Source: Roseateles chitinivorans
Lineage (GTDB): Bacteria > Pseudomonadota > Gammaproteobacteria > Burkholderiales > Burkholderiaceae_C
DNA length: 60,019 nt
Direction of reading: 5' to 3'
Assembly: GCF_002761755.1 (NCBI RefSeq)
Contig: NZ_PEOG01000033.1
Span: 1 to 60,019, forward strand
Shown here piece by piece: positions 17,264-25,740 of the stretch. The notes under the pieces were generated by a model that searched no databases, was not told the DNA's origin, and saw only the letters and a program-made list of their open reading frames with translations. Position 1 is the stretch's first letter; each line of letters begins with the position of its first letter. The position numbers and the translations under genes are program-made.

Positions 17264-18163
17264 ATGCGTCTCCGTCACATTGAAGTCTTCCACGCGATCA
17301 TGCAGGCCGGCACGATCAGCGGCGCTGCCCAGCTGCTGCACATCTCGCAGCCGGCCGTGACGAAGGTGCTGCAGCACTGCGAACTGCAACTCGGCATGCC
17401 GCTGTTCGACCGGGTGCGCGGCAAGCTCTATCCGACGCCGGAGGCGCAGCGGCTGTTCGTCGAGATCGACAAGCTCAACCGGGACCTCGTCGCGATCCGG
17501 CGCCTGGCAGCCAACCTGCGCGGCGGCGAGTCCGAATCGCTGCGCCTGATGGCCACGCCGACGCTGGGCGCCGCGGTGATCCCGGCGGCGATGACGCATT
17601 GGGCGCAGGCCTTCCCGCGCAGCCGCTGCCAGCTCAGCACCAACCACACCCGCGAGATCGTCTCGGCGCTGCTGCTGGGCGAGGCCGACCTGGCGCTCAG
17701 CCTGCAGGACCCGCGCCACCCCGGCATCAAGACCGAAGTGCTGGCCAGCGGCACGATGATGGCCCTGTGCCCGATGCACGGCCCCGAGGCGCAGGGCAGC
17801 GGCCCGCTGCCGCTGGAGGAGATCCAGTCGGAACTGATCGCGATGGCCGAGGACGACCCGCTGGGCCACATGCTGCACAACGCCAGCGAGGCCGAGGGCC
17901 GCCACCTCGACAGCCGCATCACCGTCCAGACCTACCAGCTCGCCCGCGCGCTGGTGGAAGCGGGCGTGGGCATGACCGTCGTCGATCCGTTCACCGCCGC
18001 GTCGGCCGACCCCACCCGGGTCAAGGTGCGCCCGCTGGCGCCGCCGATGGCCATCCACCTGTACCTGCTGACCTCCGCCAGCGCGCCGCTGGCCCAGGCC
18101 GCGCGCCGGCTGGTCACCTACCTGCGGGATGCGGCCCGCGCCAACCTGGACAGCCTCGCCTGA
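17264..18163 (+). CDS. LysR-family transcriptional regulator inside the peptide-uptake operon
   Basis: Regulator of 299 residues with an N-terminal winged helix-turn-helix (MRLRHIEVFHAIMQAGTISG, then AAQLLHISQPAVTKVLQHCE) and a C-terminal effector domain (ATPTLGAAVIPAAM onward). It is two bases downstream of the DppA-type gene and overlaps the VanX-type gene by one base, so it is transcribed with its presumed targets instead of divergently, which is less common for LysR genes. A role in sensing D-Ala-D-Ala or a muropeptide, in the way AmpR does, is plausible but not shown by sequence. Confidence 0.92.
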   Translation: MRLRHIEVFHAIMQAGTISGAAQLLHISQPAVTKVLQHCELQLGMPLFDRVRGKLYPTPEAQRLFVEIDKLNRDLVAIRRLAANLRGGESESLRLMATPTLGAAVIPAAMTHWAQAFPRSRCQLSTNHTREIVSALLLGEADLALSLQDPRHPGIKTEVLASGTMMALCPMHGPEAQGSGPLPLEEIQSELIAMAEDDPLGHMLHNASEAEGRHLDSRITVQTYQLARALVEAGVGMTVVDPFTAASADPTRVKVRPLAPPMAIHLYLLTSASAPLAQAARRLVTYLRDAARANLDSLA

Positions 18164-18771
18164 TGAATGAAATCCCCTGCGAAGAGATCGCCTCGCATGC
18201 CGAGTTCCGCTCGCTGCTGACGATCCCCGGCATCGCGGTGGACCTGCGCTACGCGACGCCGGACAACTTCGTCGGCCGCAACGTCTACGGCGGCCTGGAC
18301 TGCGCGTTCCTGCGCCGCGAGGCCGCCGACGCGGTCGCCGAGGCCGCCGCCTGGCTGGGCCGCCACTGCCCGGGCCTGACGCTGGTGGTGCTGGATGCGC
18401 TGCGGCCGCAGCGGGTGCAGGAGGCGCTGTGGGCGGAACTGGCAGGCACGCCGCTCACCCAGTATCTGGCGCACCCGGCACGGCGTTCGATCCATTCGTT
18501 CGGCATGGCCGTCGACGTGACCCTGCTGGACGACCAGGGCCGCGAACTCGACATGGGGACCGGCTTCGACGAGATGACGCCGGCGTCCCACCCCGAATTC
18601 GAGGCCGAGCAACTCGCTGCGGGCGGCCTCACCGCGGACCAGTTGCGCCATCGCGGCTGGCTGCGCGCCGCGATGCGCCATGCCGGCTTCCAGACGATCA
18701 ACACCGAATGGTGGCACTTCGACTTCGGCGACCGTGAGCGGGTGCGCCGCGAGCTGCCGCTGGTGCTGTGA
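18163..18771 (+). CDS. ddpX: D-alanyl-D-alanine dipeptidase, VanX/DdpX family (M15D)
   Basis: Zinc dipeptidase of 202 residues that splits D-Ala-D-Ala. The metal and catalytic residues are placed as in VanX (H116, D123, E181, H184): SIHSFGMAVD gives H111 and D118, and TEWWHFDF gives E182 and H185. The substrate arginine is in LDALRPQRVQ. No signal peptide is present, so it acts in the cytoplasm. The gene overlaps the LysR stop by one base (TGATG). E. coli ddpX is linked to the ddpABCDF transporter in the same way and feeds D-Ala into catabolism; here the DadA-like enzyme at 27082-28344 could complete that step. Glycopeptide resistance is unlikely since no VanH or VanA partner exists. Confidence 0.94.
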   Translation: MNEIPCEEIASHAEFRSLLTIPGIAVDLRYATPDNFVGRNVYGGLDCAFLRREAADAVAEAAAWLGRHCPGLTLVVLDALRPQRVQEALWAELAGTPLTQYLAHPARRSIHSFGMAVDVTLLDDQGRELDMGTGFDEMTPASHPEFEAEQLAAGGLTADQLRHRGWLRAAMRHAGFQTINTEWWHFDFGDRERVRRELPLVL

Positions 18772-18881
18772 ACGGCGGCCGGCGTCGCTTGCCCCCAGCG
18801 ACAGACGGCTGAGTCCCTGACCCGCACCGCCCGGCGCGCCCCGGCCACGACGCCGTCGGACCGCTTCTTCCGGAGAACCTG

Positions 18882-19955
18882 ATGACCACCTCCCGCCGCC
18901 AGCTCCTCACCGGCGCAGCCGCCACGGCGCTCGGCGCGCTGTCGCCGGCACACGCGCAGACCGCCGCGCCTGCCCGCGCCGCGCGACCGAATGCCGCGCC
19001 CGACTTGCTGCGCGCACGCCGCCTGCGCCCGGGCGACACCCTCGCGCTGGTCAGCCCGGCCAACGCGACCTATGAGCGCGAGCCGCTGGAGATCGCCGTC
19101 GAGTCGCTCGAAGCGCTGGGCTTCAAGGTCAAGCTCGGGGCCAATGTGCGCGGCCGATACGGCCAGTTCGGCGGCACCGACGTGCAGCGGGCGGCCGACA
19201 TCAACGAGGCCTTCGCGGACGACGAGGTGGCCGGGATCCTGGCGCTGACCGGTGGATCGGGTTGCAACCGCATCGTCGACAAGCTGAACTACGCGCTGAT
19301 CCGCCGCAAGCCGAAGTTCTTCGGCGGCTTCTCGGACCTGACCAGCCTGGTCAACGCGATCCACAAGCAGACGGGCCTGATCACCTTCCATTGCCCGGTC
19401 GCGGGCTCGGAGTGGAACGAGTTTTCCCTCCAGCACTTCCGCGCCGTGGCGATGGATGCGCAGGCCGACCTGCTGCAGAACCCGCAGGGGGAGCGCGGCG
19501 CCCACGTCGTCCAGCGGGAGGACCGCATCAGCACCTTGCGCCCCGGCCTGGCGCGCGGGCCCCTGGTCGGCGGCAACCTGGCGGTGCTGAGCTCGCTGGC
19601 CGGCTCGCCGTATTTCCCCGACACGCGGGGCGCGATCCTCTTCCTCGAGGAGATCAACGAGTACATCTACCGCGTCGACCGCATGCTGTCGACGCTGCGG
19701 CTGTGCGGCGCCCTCGACCAGCTGGCGGGCGTGGTGCTGGGCAAGTTCACCAACTGCGGCCCCGGCGACGGCAGCTACGGCACGCTGACGCTGGACGAGG
19801 TCTTCGACGACTACTTCCTGCCGCTCAACATCCCGGTGTACCGCGGCGCGATGATCGGCCACATCAAGCGCAAGTTCACCGTGCCGGTCGGCCAGCCGGC
19901 CGAGATGGACGCCCGCGCGGGGACGGTGCGGCTGCTGTCGCCGGCGGTGGTCTGA
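18882..19955 (+). CDS. LD-carboxypeptidase (S66) with Tat signal, predicted periplasmic
   Basis: Muramoyl-tetrapeptide carboxypeptidase of 357 residues that removes the terminal D-Ala from tetrapeptides. The N-terminus TTSRRQLLTGAAATALGAL is a twin-arginine signal ending near AHA-Q. The S66 fold shows the nucleophile in GGFSDLTSLV, GPLVGGNLAVLSSL, the acidic residue in ILFLEEINEYIYRVDRML and the histidine in MIGHIKRKFTVPVG, giving a Ser-Glu-His triad. Most LdcA enzymes are cytoplasmic, so export by Tat is the odd point. It follows the dipeptidase gene after 110 bases and is part of the same direction of transcription. A second S66 gene without a signal lies at 24710-25618. Confidence 0.92.
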   Translation: MTTSRRQLLTGAAATALGALSPAHAQTAAPARAARPNAAPDLLRARRLRPGDTLALVSPANATYEREPLEIAVESLEALGFKVKLGANVRGRYGQFGGTDVQRAADINEAFADDEVAGILALTGGSGCNRIVDKLNYALIRRKPKFFGGFSDLTSLVNAIHKQTGLITFHCPVAGSEWNEFSLQHFRAVAMDAQADLLQNPQGERGAHVVQREDRISTLRPGLARGPLVGGNLAVLSSLAGSPYFPDTRGAILFLEEINEYIYRVDRMLSTLRLCGALDQLAGVVLGKFTNCGPGDGSYGTLTLDEVFDDYFLPLNIPVYRGAMIGHIKRKFTVPVGQPAEMDARAGTVRLLSPAVV

Positions 19956-19958
19956 AGA

Positions 19959-20004
19959 CCCTCACCCCTGCCCTCTCCTGCAAGCGGGCGAGGGAGCACG
20001 AGGG
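19959..20004. repeat. Intergenic palindromic repeat, copy 1 (convergent ends)
   Basis: CCCTCACCCCTGCCCTCTCC, a short centre with GCAAGCGGG, and GAGGGAGCACGAGGG form an imperfect inverted repeat between the convergent LD-carboxypeptidase and dacB genes. Related copies occur at 24592-24690, 28482-28501, 32239-32346 and 36869-36937. A bidirectional terminator or REP-like role is likely. Confidence 0.7.
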
Positions 20005-20010
20005 CCGCGG

Positions 20011-21444
20011 TCAGCGGCGCGCGACCCAGTCGACCAGCGCATCGATCGCCGGACGCGCCTTCATCGCCTGATCGTCGTTGACGATCGCCACCACGATCCA
20101 GGTCCGGCCGGTCGAGTCGGGCACGTAGCCCGCCAGCGCCACGACGTCGCGCAGCGTGCCGGTCTTCATGCGGGCCCGGCCCTCGGCCGCCGTGCCCTTC
20201 AGGCGCCGGGCCAGCGTGCCGTCCACACCGGCCACCGGCAGCGTCGCCAGCAACTCCGGTCCGTGCGGTCCGCGCGCCGAAGCGCGCAGCATCGCCGCCA
20301 GCTGCGCGGCGGTCGCCCGTTCCGCGCGCGAGAGGCCCGAGCCGTTCTCCAGCGTCATGCCCGTCGTGTCGATCTGCTGCGCCGCGAACCAGTCGCGCAC
20401 GACGCGCGCGGCGGCCTGCCGCGTGTCCTCGCCCGGCTGCGCCGCGGCAGCGCCCAGTCGCAGGAACAGCAGGCGCGCCAGCGCGTTGTCCGAGGCTTTC
20501 ATCACCGGTCGCAGCAGCTCCGCCAGCGGACGATCGCGGTGCTGGGCCAGCACGCGGGCGCTCTCGGGCGTCGCGCCTTCGCGGATCTCGCCCGACAAGG
20601 TCCCGCCGAGCGCGCCCCACAGCTGCCGCAAGGCCTGCGCCGTCTCCCACTGCCGGTCCAGGACGTTCAGCGACTGGGTGACCTGGCAGCCGCGCGGGAA
20701 CTCGCCCGCCAGCACCAGCCGCGCCCCGCCGCCCGGCAAGGGCTCGAAGCGGGACGGCATCCAGCCGTCGTCCCAGTCCTTGCAGGGCCTGTCGTTGAGC
20801 GTCACCGCGCTCGTGTCGATCGCCAGCCCGCCGAACTGCGGGAAGGGACGCACGCTCAGCCCCCGGTCATCGGCGGCAAGGTCGTACTGCAGCAGGCTGC
20901 CGTTGAGATGCAGCGCGTCGGGAATGACGTTGTAGGGAAATTCGGCCTGCTCGTCGAAGCGCGGCGCGTCGATGTCCAGCCGCGCCGGGTTGAACAGGCC
21001 GCGATCGACGACGATGCCGCCCGCCAGGTCGCGCACGCCGTGGCGCTCACGCACCTCCCGCAGCATCGCCCACAGCGCGGGCCAGTCCAGGTCCGCGTCG
21101 GCCCCGCCCTTGAGCACCAGCGGCCCGTCCAGGCGGCCGTCGCGGACCTCGCCCGCCGCCAGCAGCTGCGTCTGTCCACGGCTGTTGGGACCCAACCGGT
21201 CCAGCGCGACCACCGCGGTGATCGTCTTCATCGTCGAGGCCGGCGCCATCGGCCGGTCCGCATTCAACCGCAGGCCGGTGCCGGGCGCCTCCAGCGGATA
21301 GGCCACCACCGCCAGCGACGTGGCCGGCACGCCGGCTTCGCGCAAGGCGGTCTGGACCGGCGCGGGCGGCGTGTCGATGAAGGTGGCGCAGCCGGTCGTG
21401 GCCAGCGCGGCGGCCAGGAGGGCGAGAGCGGTGATCGATCGCAT
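20011..21444 (-). CDS. dacB: D-alanyl-D-alanine carboxypeptidase/endopeptidase PBP4 (DacB)
   Basis: Periplasmic penicillin-binding protein of 477 residues, class C low-molecular-mass type. Serine peptidase motifs are all present: STMK near residue 70, SDN in KASDNALARLLF, and KTG in RMKTGTLRD. The N-terminus is a signal with GCATF following the hydrophobic stretch, possibly a lipoprotein, though the lipobox is not ideal. PBP4 cuts DD-crosslinks and removes terminal D-Ala, making soluble muropeptides. The gene is divergent from the second TonB receptor, with a 225-base shared upstream region. In this locus it would help to trim imported or released fragments. Confidence 0.94.
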   Translation of the reverse strand: MRSITALALLAAALATTGCATFIDTPPAPVQTALREAGVPATSLAVVAYPLEAPGTGLRLNADRPMAPASTMKTITAVVALDRLGPNSRGQTQLLAAGEVRDGRLDGPLVLKGGADADLDWPALWAMLREVRERHGVRDLAGGIVVDRGLFNPARLDIDAPRFDEQAEFPYNVIPDALHLNGSLLQYDLAADDRGLSVRPFPQFGGLAIDTSAVTLNDRPCKDWDDGWMPSRFEPLPGGGARLVLAGEFPRGCQVTQSLNVLDRQWETAQALRQLWGALGGTLSGEIREGATPESARVLAQHRDRPLAELLRPVMKASDNALARLLFLRLGAAAAQPGEDTRQAAARVVRDWFAAQQIDTTGMTLENGSGLSRAERATAAQLAAMLRASARGPHGPELLATLPVAGVDGTLARRLKGTAAEGRARMKTGTLRDVVALAGYVPDSTGRTWIVVAIVNDDQAMKARPAIDALVDWVARR

Positions 21445-21669
21445 GAGGGGCGACTGTATAGTCCCGGCCCCTTTGCATTCCCACAGGTTATACGCGCGCG
21501 ACAAGCATTCATCGGGACGGATGCAACAAATGGGTGAGGTTCCTAAGACCTCGAAATCGTCTCGTGCTTGAAGATCGTTCACAGCTCGCAACAGGTCGAT
21601 CGCCAGCGGTCGCGCCTCCGTCGTTGGCGGCGTTCCAGGACGCCGAGTCCGGTTAACAAGGAGAAGGTC

Positions 21670-24579
21670 GTGAAACTGAATCAACTCGCCCGCTGTCTCA
21701 TGGTGGTGGGGCTTGGCGCCCATGCGGCCGCCTGGTCGCAGGACGTCCAGAAGATCGAGCGGGTGGAGATCACCGGCTCGAGCATCAAGCGCATCCAGGA
21801 CGAAGGCGCGCTGCCGGTGCAGACGATCTCCCGCAAGGACCTGGACCGCCAGGGCATCGTGTCGGCCGAGCAGCTGATCGCCACGCTCTCGGCCAACGGC
21901 AACGGCCTGGACAACCTGGCCTCCAATGCCGACGTGGTGTCGGGCCAGGCGCGCGGCAACAACGGCGCGACCTCCGCCAACCTGCGCCTGCAGGGCGCCA
22001 ACGCGACGCTGATCCTGCTGAACGGACGTCGCATCGCCGCTCACGGTCTCAATGGCGGCGTCGTCGACCTGAACCAGATCCCGATGGCCGCGATCGAGCG
22101 CGTCGAGGTGCTCAAGGACGGCGCCTCCTCGACCTACGGCACCGATGCCGTGGGCGGCGTCATCAACTTCATCCTGCGCAAGGACTACCAGGGGCTGCAG
22201 GCCAGCGCCTTCACCGACGTGACCGAGCACGGCGGCGGCAACATCTACCGCGCATCGCTGACCGGCGGCGCCGGCAACATCGACAAGGACGGCTTCAACC
22301 TGCTGGCGGTGCTGTCGGTGACCGACAACAAGCGCCTGGATGGCTCGCAGCGCGACTTCGTCAACAGCTTCCAGCCCGAACGCGGCCTGTCGCCGGACAC
22401 GCGCGGCACGCCGTTCGCGACGCTGTTCCTGCCCACGACGACCGGCACGACGATCCGCAACGTGCTGAGCCGCCCCGGCTCCAACGCCAACACCGGCCCG
22501 CTGTACAACGGCGCCGCGATCAACAGCGTCAACATCCTCGACCTGCCCGGCCAGGCCGGTTGCGCCTCCCAGCCGGGCATGGGGCCCTATGCGGAGAAGC
22601 TGTGGAACTCCGCCTCGGCGTCGCCGGCCAACCAGTTCGGCTGCGCCTGGGACACCGGACGCGCCGCGGTCATCCAGCAGCCGGTCAGGAACACCAACCT
22701 GGTCACCCGCGGCCAGCTCAAGCTGGGCGAGCACATGCTGACCGGCGAGGTGCTGCTGGGCAAGTCGGAGTCGACCAAGTACTTCTCTCCCAACCAGATC
22801 AGCAGCGCCGCGTCGACCTCGACGCTGGGCCTGCCCAACGGCACGACCACGCGCAACCCGTTCGCCGACCTGGCCTATCCGTCCAGCGGTGCCGGCTACC
22901 AGCGGGTGTTCGACGCGCTGGTGGCGCAGTTCCCGTCGCTGGCCGCCAACCAGGGCCTGCCGATGACCTTCCGCTGGCGCTGCATGGAATGCGGCGAGCG
23001 CGCGATCGGCACCGACACCGACACCGGCCGCTACCTCGTCAGCCTGGACGGCCCGCTGCCCTTCCTCAAGGACTGGGACTACAAGGCCGGCGCCTCGCAC
23101 GCCTACAGCAAGAGCACGTCGACGCTGGAGAGCGGTTATCACAACTACGTCGGCCTGGCCAACCTGATCAACACCGGCGTGCTGAATCCCTTCCTGCTGG
23201 CGGGCGAGTCGCAGACTCCGGCGGCGCTGGCGGCGCTCAATGCGATCTCGGCCGCCGGCACCCGGCTGTACGGCGGCAAGTACACGACGGACGAGTTCGA
23301 TGCCACCGTGTCGGGTCCGGTCTTCAAGCTGCCGGCGGGCGACGTGATGGCGGCGCTGGGCGTGGACTACCGCATCGAGAAGTACCGCTTCGACGGCAAC
23401 ACCTCGGTCAACACCAACGACATCAACACCTGGGTCTACAACGCGCCGTTCGACAACATCAACGCGCTGAGCGGCGTGAAGCGCAAGGTGGGCGCGATCT
23501 TCGGCGAGACCATCATCCCGGTCGTCAAGAACCTCGACCTGAACCTGTCGGTGCGCTACGACAAGTACACCGGCTTCGGCAGCACGACCAACCCGAAGGC
23601 CTCGGTCCGCTACCAGCCGCTGGAGAGCCTGGTGTTCCGCGCGTCGTACAGCACCGGCTTCCGGGTGCCCACCTTCAACCAGCTGTTCAACGGCGTGACC
23701 GAGTCGCCCTACACCGGCGCCGGGGTGCCGGATCCGGCGACCTGCCCCGGCAATGTGGTGAGCAACGCACCGGGCTGCCAGGCGATCACCTTCAACACCC
23801 TCTTCGGCGGCAAGTCCGACCTGCGGCCGGAGGAGTCGAAGATGTCCAACATCGGCTTCGTGTGGCAGCCGTCGCCGGCCTTCAACATGAGCGTCGACCT
23901 GTGGGACATCAAGCGGGACGGCCAGATCCAGAGCCTGACGCTGTCGCAGATCCTGAACAACTACCAGTTGTTCCCCGAGGCCTTCCTGCGTGACGGCAGC
24001 GGCGCGCTGAAGATCGTCGACACGCGCTGGATCAACACCGGCGAGACGCGCACGCGCGGGCTGGAGCTGTCGATGCGCGGCAGCACGCCCCTGAACGGCG
24101 GACGCCTGACGGCCGGCCTGGACGGGACCTACCTGCTGGAGAAGAAGTCCAAGCTGCTGGACAACGTGCCCTTCGGGCCGAGCGAGGTCGGCCGCTTCAC
24201 GCGCTCGAGCGAGCTGGGCCTGCGCTGGAAGCACAGCGCCTACATCACCTACGCGTACGGCGACTGGGCCTGGTCGCTGCGCCAGCAGTACTCGACCGGC
24301 TACTACGGCTACGTGCCGCCGGGCGTCGCCAACGGCAATGCGACGGCGCCCGCCTTCGATCCGTGGGTCAAGCCGTACTACCTGCACCACGTGAGCGTGG
24401 CCTATACCGGCATCAAGAACCTGACGATCACGGCCGGCATCAAGAACATCCTCGACCAGGACCCGCCGTTCGCGAACAGCTACGACAGCAACACCGGCTC
24501 GGGCAGCTCGTGGGAACCGCGCGTCGCCGACCCGCGTGGCCGCTCGTTCACGCTGGGCCTGGACTACAAGTTCTTCTGA
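21670..24579 (+). CDS. TonB-dependent outer-membrane receptor, second type
   Basis: Receptor of 969 residues without the extra N-terminal beta domain of the first receptor. The start is a GTG with a strong AAGGAGAAGG ribosome site, giving a signal peptide that ends near AAAWSQ. The plug begins VERVEITGSSIKRIQDEGAL and includes ANLRLQGANATLILLNGRR and VLKDGASSTYGTDAVGGVIN, typical of sugar or peptide receptors abundant in Xanthomonadales and Burkholderiales. The barrel ends in LGLDYKFF, a C-terminal aromatic. It lies between PBP4 and the second LD-carboxypeptidase, so a muropeptide ligand is inferred. No TonB/ExbBD genes are in the window. Confidence 0.94.
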   Translation: MKLNQLARCLMVVGLGAHAAAWSQDVQKIERVEITGSSIKRIQDEGALPVQTISRKDLDRQGIVSAEQLIATLSANGNGLDNLASNADVVSGQARGNNGATSANLRLQGANATLILLNGRRIAAHGLNGGVVDLNQIPMAAIERVEVLKDGASSTYGTDAVGGVINFILRKDYQGLQASAFTDVTEHGGGNIYRASLTGGAGNIDKDGFNLLAVLSVTDNKRLDGSQRDFVNSFQPERGLSPDTRGTPFATLFLPTTTGTTIRNVLSRPGSNANTGPLYNGAAINSVNILDLPGQAGCASQPGMGPYAEKLWNSASASPANQFGCAWDTGRAAVIQQPVRNTNLVTRGQLKLGEHMLTGEVLLGKSESTKYFSPNQISSAASTSTLGLPNGTTTRNPFADLAYPSSGAGYQRVFDALVAQFPSLAANQGLPMTFRWRCMECGERAIGTDTDTGRYLVSLDGPLPFLKDWDYKAGASHAYSKSTSTLESGYHNYVGLANLINTGVLNPFLLAGESQTPAALAALNAISAAGTRLYGGKYTTDEFDATVSGPVFKLPAGDVMAALGVDYRIEKYRFDGNTSVNTNDINTWVYNAPFDNINALSGVKRKVGAIFGETIIPVVKNLDLNLSVRYDKYTGFGSTTNPKASVRYQPLESLVFRASYSTGFRVPTFNQLFNGVTESPYTGAGVPDPATCPGNVVSNAPGCQAITFNTLFGGKSDLRPEESKMSNIGFVWQPSPAFNMSVDLWDIKRDGQIQSLTLSQILNNYQLFPEAFLRDGSGALKIVDTRWINTGETRTRGLELSMRGSTPLNGGRLTAGLDGTYLLEKKSKLLDNVPFGPSEVGRFTRSSELGLRWKHSAYITYAYGDWAWSLRQQYSTGYYGYVPPGVANGNATAPAFDPWVKPYYLHHVSVAYTGIKNLTITAGIKNILDQDPPFANSYDSNTGSGSSWEPRVADPRGRSFTLGLDYKFF

Positions 24580-24591
24580 TGCCCCTGGCCC

Positions 24592-24690
24592 CTCTCCCAC
24601 GACCTGGGAGAGCAACCGGGTCAAGCGCTTTCGATCGTGCGCCGCGGTCGCTCCCCTGACCGCCCTCTCCGCCACAAGCGGCAGAGGGGG
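24592..24690. repeat. Intergenic palindromic repeat, copy 2 (two hairpins, convergent ends)
   Basis: Hairpin one pairs CTCTCCCA (24592-24599) with TGGGAGAG (24605-24612). Hairpin two pairs CCCTCTCCGC with GCGGCAGAGGG (24663-24688). They fill the gap between the convergent TonB receptor and LD-carboxypeptidase genes and probably stop transcription from both sides. Confidence 0.7.
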
Positions 24691-24709
24691 TTCAGGCGCG
24701 ATCGGCCGT

Positions 24710-25618
24710 CTACACGCTGAGCGTCCGCCCCACGGGATCCATCGTCACCGCCAGTCCGATCGGCAGCGGCAGATTCGGCGTCGCATGCCCGCTGGGCCAG
24801 CCGGCCAGCACCGGCACTCCGAGATCGCCGAAGTAGTCGGTTAGCACCTCATCGGGCGCGTCCGCATCGGTGAAGCTGCCCAGCAGCACGCCGGCCAGGT
24901 CCTCGAGCGCGCCGCCCAGCCGCAGCTGGCACAGCAGGCGGTCGATCTTGTAAGGGTCCTCGGCGACATCCTCCAGGAACAGGATCGATCCCCGCAGGTC
25001 GGGCATGAACGGCGTGCCGAGCAGCGCGACCAGCACCGCCAGGTTCCCGCCCGAGAGCACCCCGCGCACCGGCGCGGCGCCGCGGTTCAACGCATGCGGC
25101 GCCAGGGCCGGCCCGAGCACATCGCCAGCGCGCAGACCGGCCCGCAGCCGGTCGGCCAGCGCCTGCGCGTCCGCCCAGGCCGCCTCGCCCTTGTGCCAAT
25201 CGGAGGCCGGCATCGGCGCATGCCAGCCGGCCATGCCGAGTTGCTGGCGCAGCGCATGCAGCGCCGTCAGGTCGCTGTAGCCGATCAGCGGCTTGGGGTG
25301 GCGCCGCAGCGCCGCGCGATCGATGCGGTCCAGCAGCCGCATGCAGCCATAGCCGCCACGCAGTCCGATCACCGCGTCCACCTGCGGATCGGCCAGGGCG
25401 TCCTGCAGGTCGGCCAGCCGGCGGCCGTCGTCCGCCGCCAGGTGTCCGAGGAAGGCCGGCCCCGCGCAACCCGGAAAGACCTTTGCGCGAAAGCCGAGCC
25501 GCTCGATCAGCGGCACCACGAGTTCGAGCGTCCCCTCGCGCGGCGGGCCGGCGGGCGCGATCACGCCGAGGCAGGCGCGCTCGGGCAACGGGGGCAGCAG
25601 GAAGGTGTCGTCAGCCAT
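24710..25618 (-). CDS. ldcA: LD-carboxypeptidase LdcA (S66), predicted cytoplasmic
   Basis: S66 peptidase of 302 residues without a signal peptide. The nucleophile is in LIGYSDLTALHALRQQ, with GVLSGGNLAVLVALLG, the acidic residue in ILFLEDVAEDPYKIDRLL and the histidine in SGHATPNLPLPIG. It converts L-Ala-gamma-D-Glu-mesoDAP-D-Ala to the tripeptide plus D-Ala in the cytoplasm. The start at 25618 gives the usual N-terminus, just before ACLGVIAPAGPP. It is the third gene of a minus-strand set with the DadA-like enzyme and the serine hydrolase, and the D-Ala it frees is a DadA substrate. Confidence 0.94.
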   Translation of the reverse strand: MADDTFLLPPLPERACLGVIAPAGPPREGTLELVVPLIERLGFRAKVFPGCAGPAFLGHLAADDGRRLADLQDALADPQVDAVIGLRGGYGCMRLLDRIDRAALRRHPKPLIGYSDLTALHALRQQLGMAGWHAPMPASDWHKGEAAWADAQALADRLRAGLRAGDVLGPALAPHALNRGAAPVRGVLSGGNLAVLVALLGTPFMPDLRGSILFLEDVAEDPYKIDRLLCQLRLGGALEDLAGVLLGSFTDADAPDEVLTDYFGDLGVPVLAGWPSGHATPNLPLPIGLAVTMDPVGRTLSV

Positions 25619-25740
25619 CGGATAACGCCAAACGGCGGTGAAAGCGGTGAAAGCCAGCAAAGCGGCGAAAGCTGCGCGCGTCGGCGGCCCTGGTGGTGGC
25701 GACACGCGCGGCACCGGGCGTCGTCGAGCGTCGCCGAGCG

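Noticed and set aside
17264..18163. Calling the LysR gene ampR
   Set aside because: ampR is normally divergent from a beta-lactamase gene. Here no such pair exists, and nothing in the effector domain can be matched by eye to AmpR specifically.
18163..18771. Glycopeptide resistance gene vanX
   Set aside because: No VanH dehydrogenase or VanA-type ligase is near, and the host is Gram-negative. The transporter linkage fits the catabolic DdpX role.
21445..24675. In-frame extension that would fuse dacB to a large upstream minus-strand protein
   Set aside because: The extension is a shadow of the second TonB receptor. dacB has its own signal peptide beginning at 21444.
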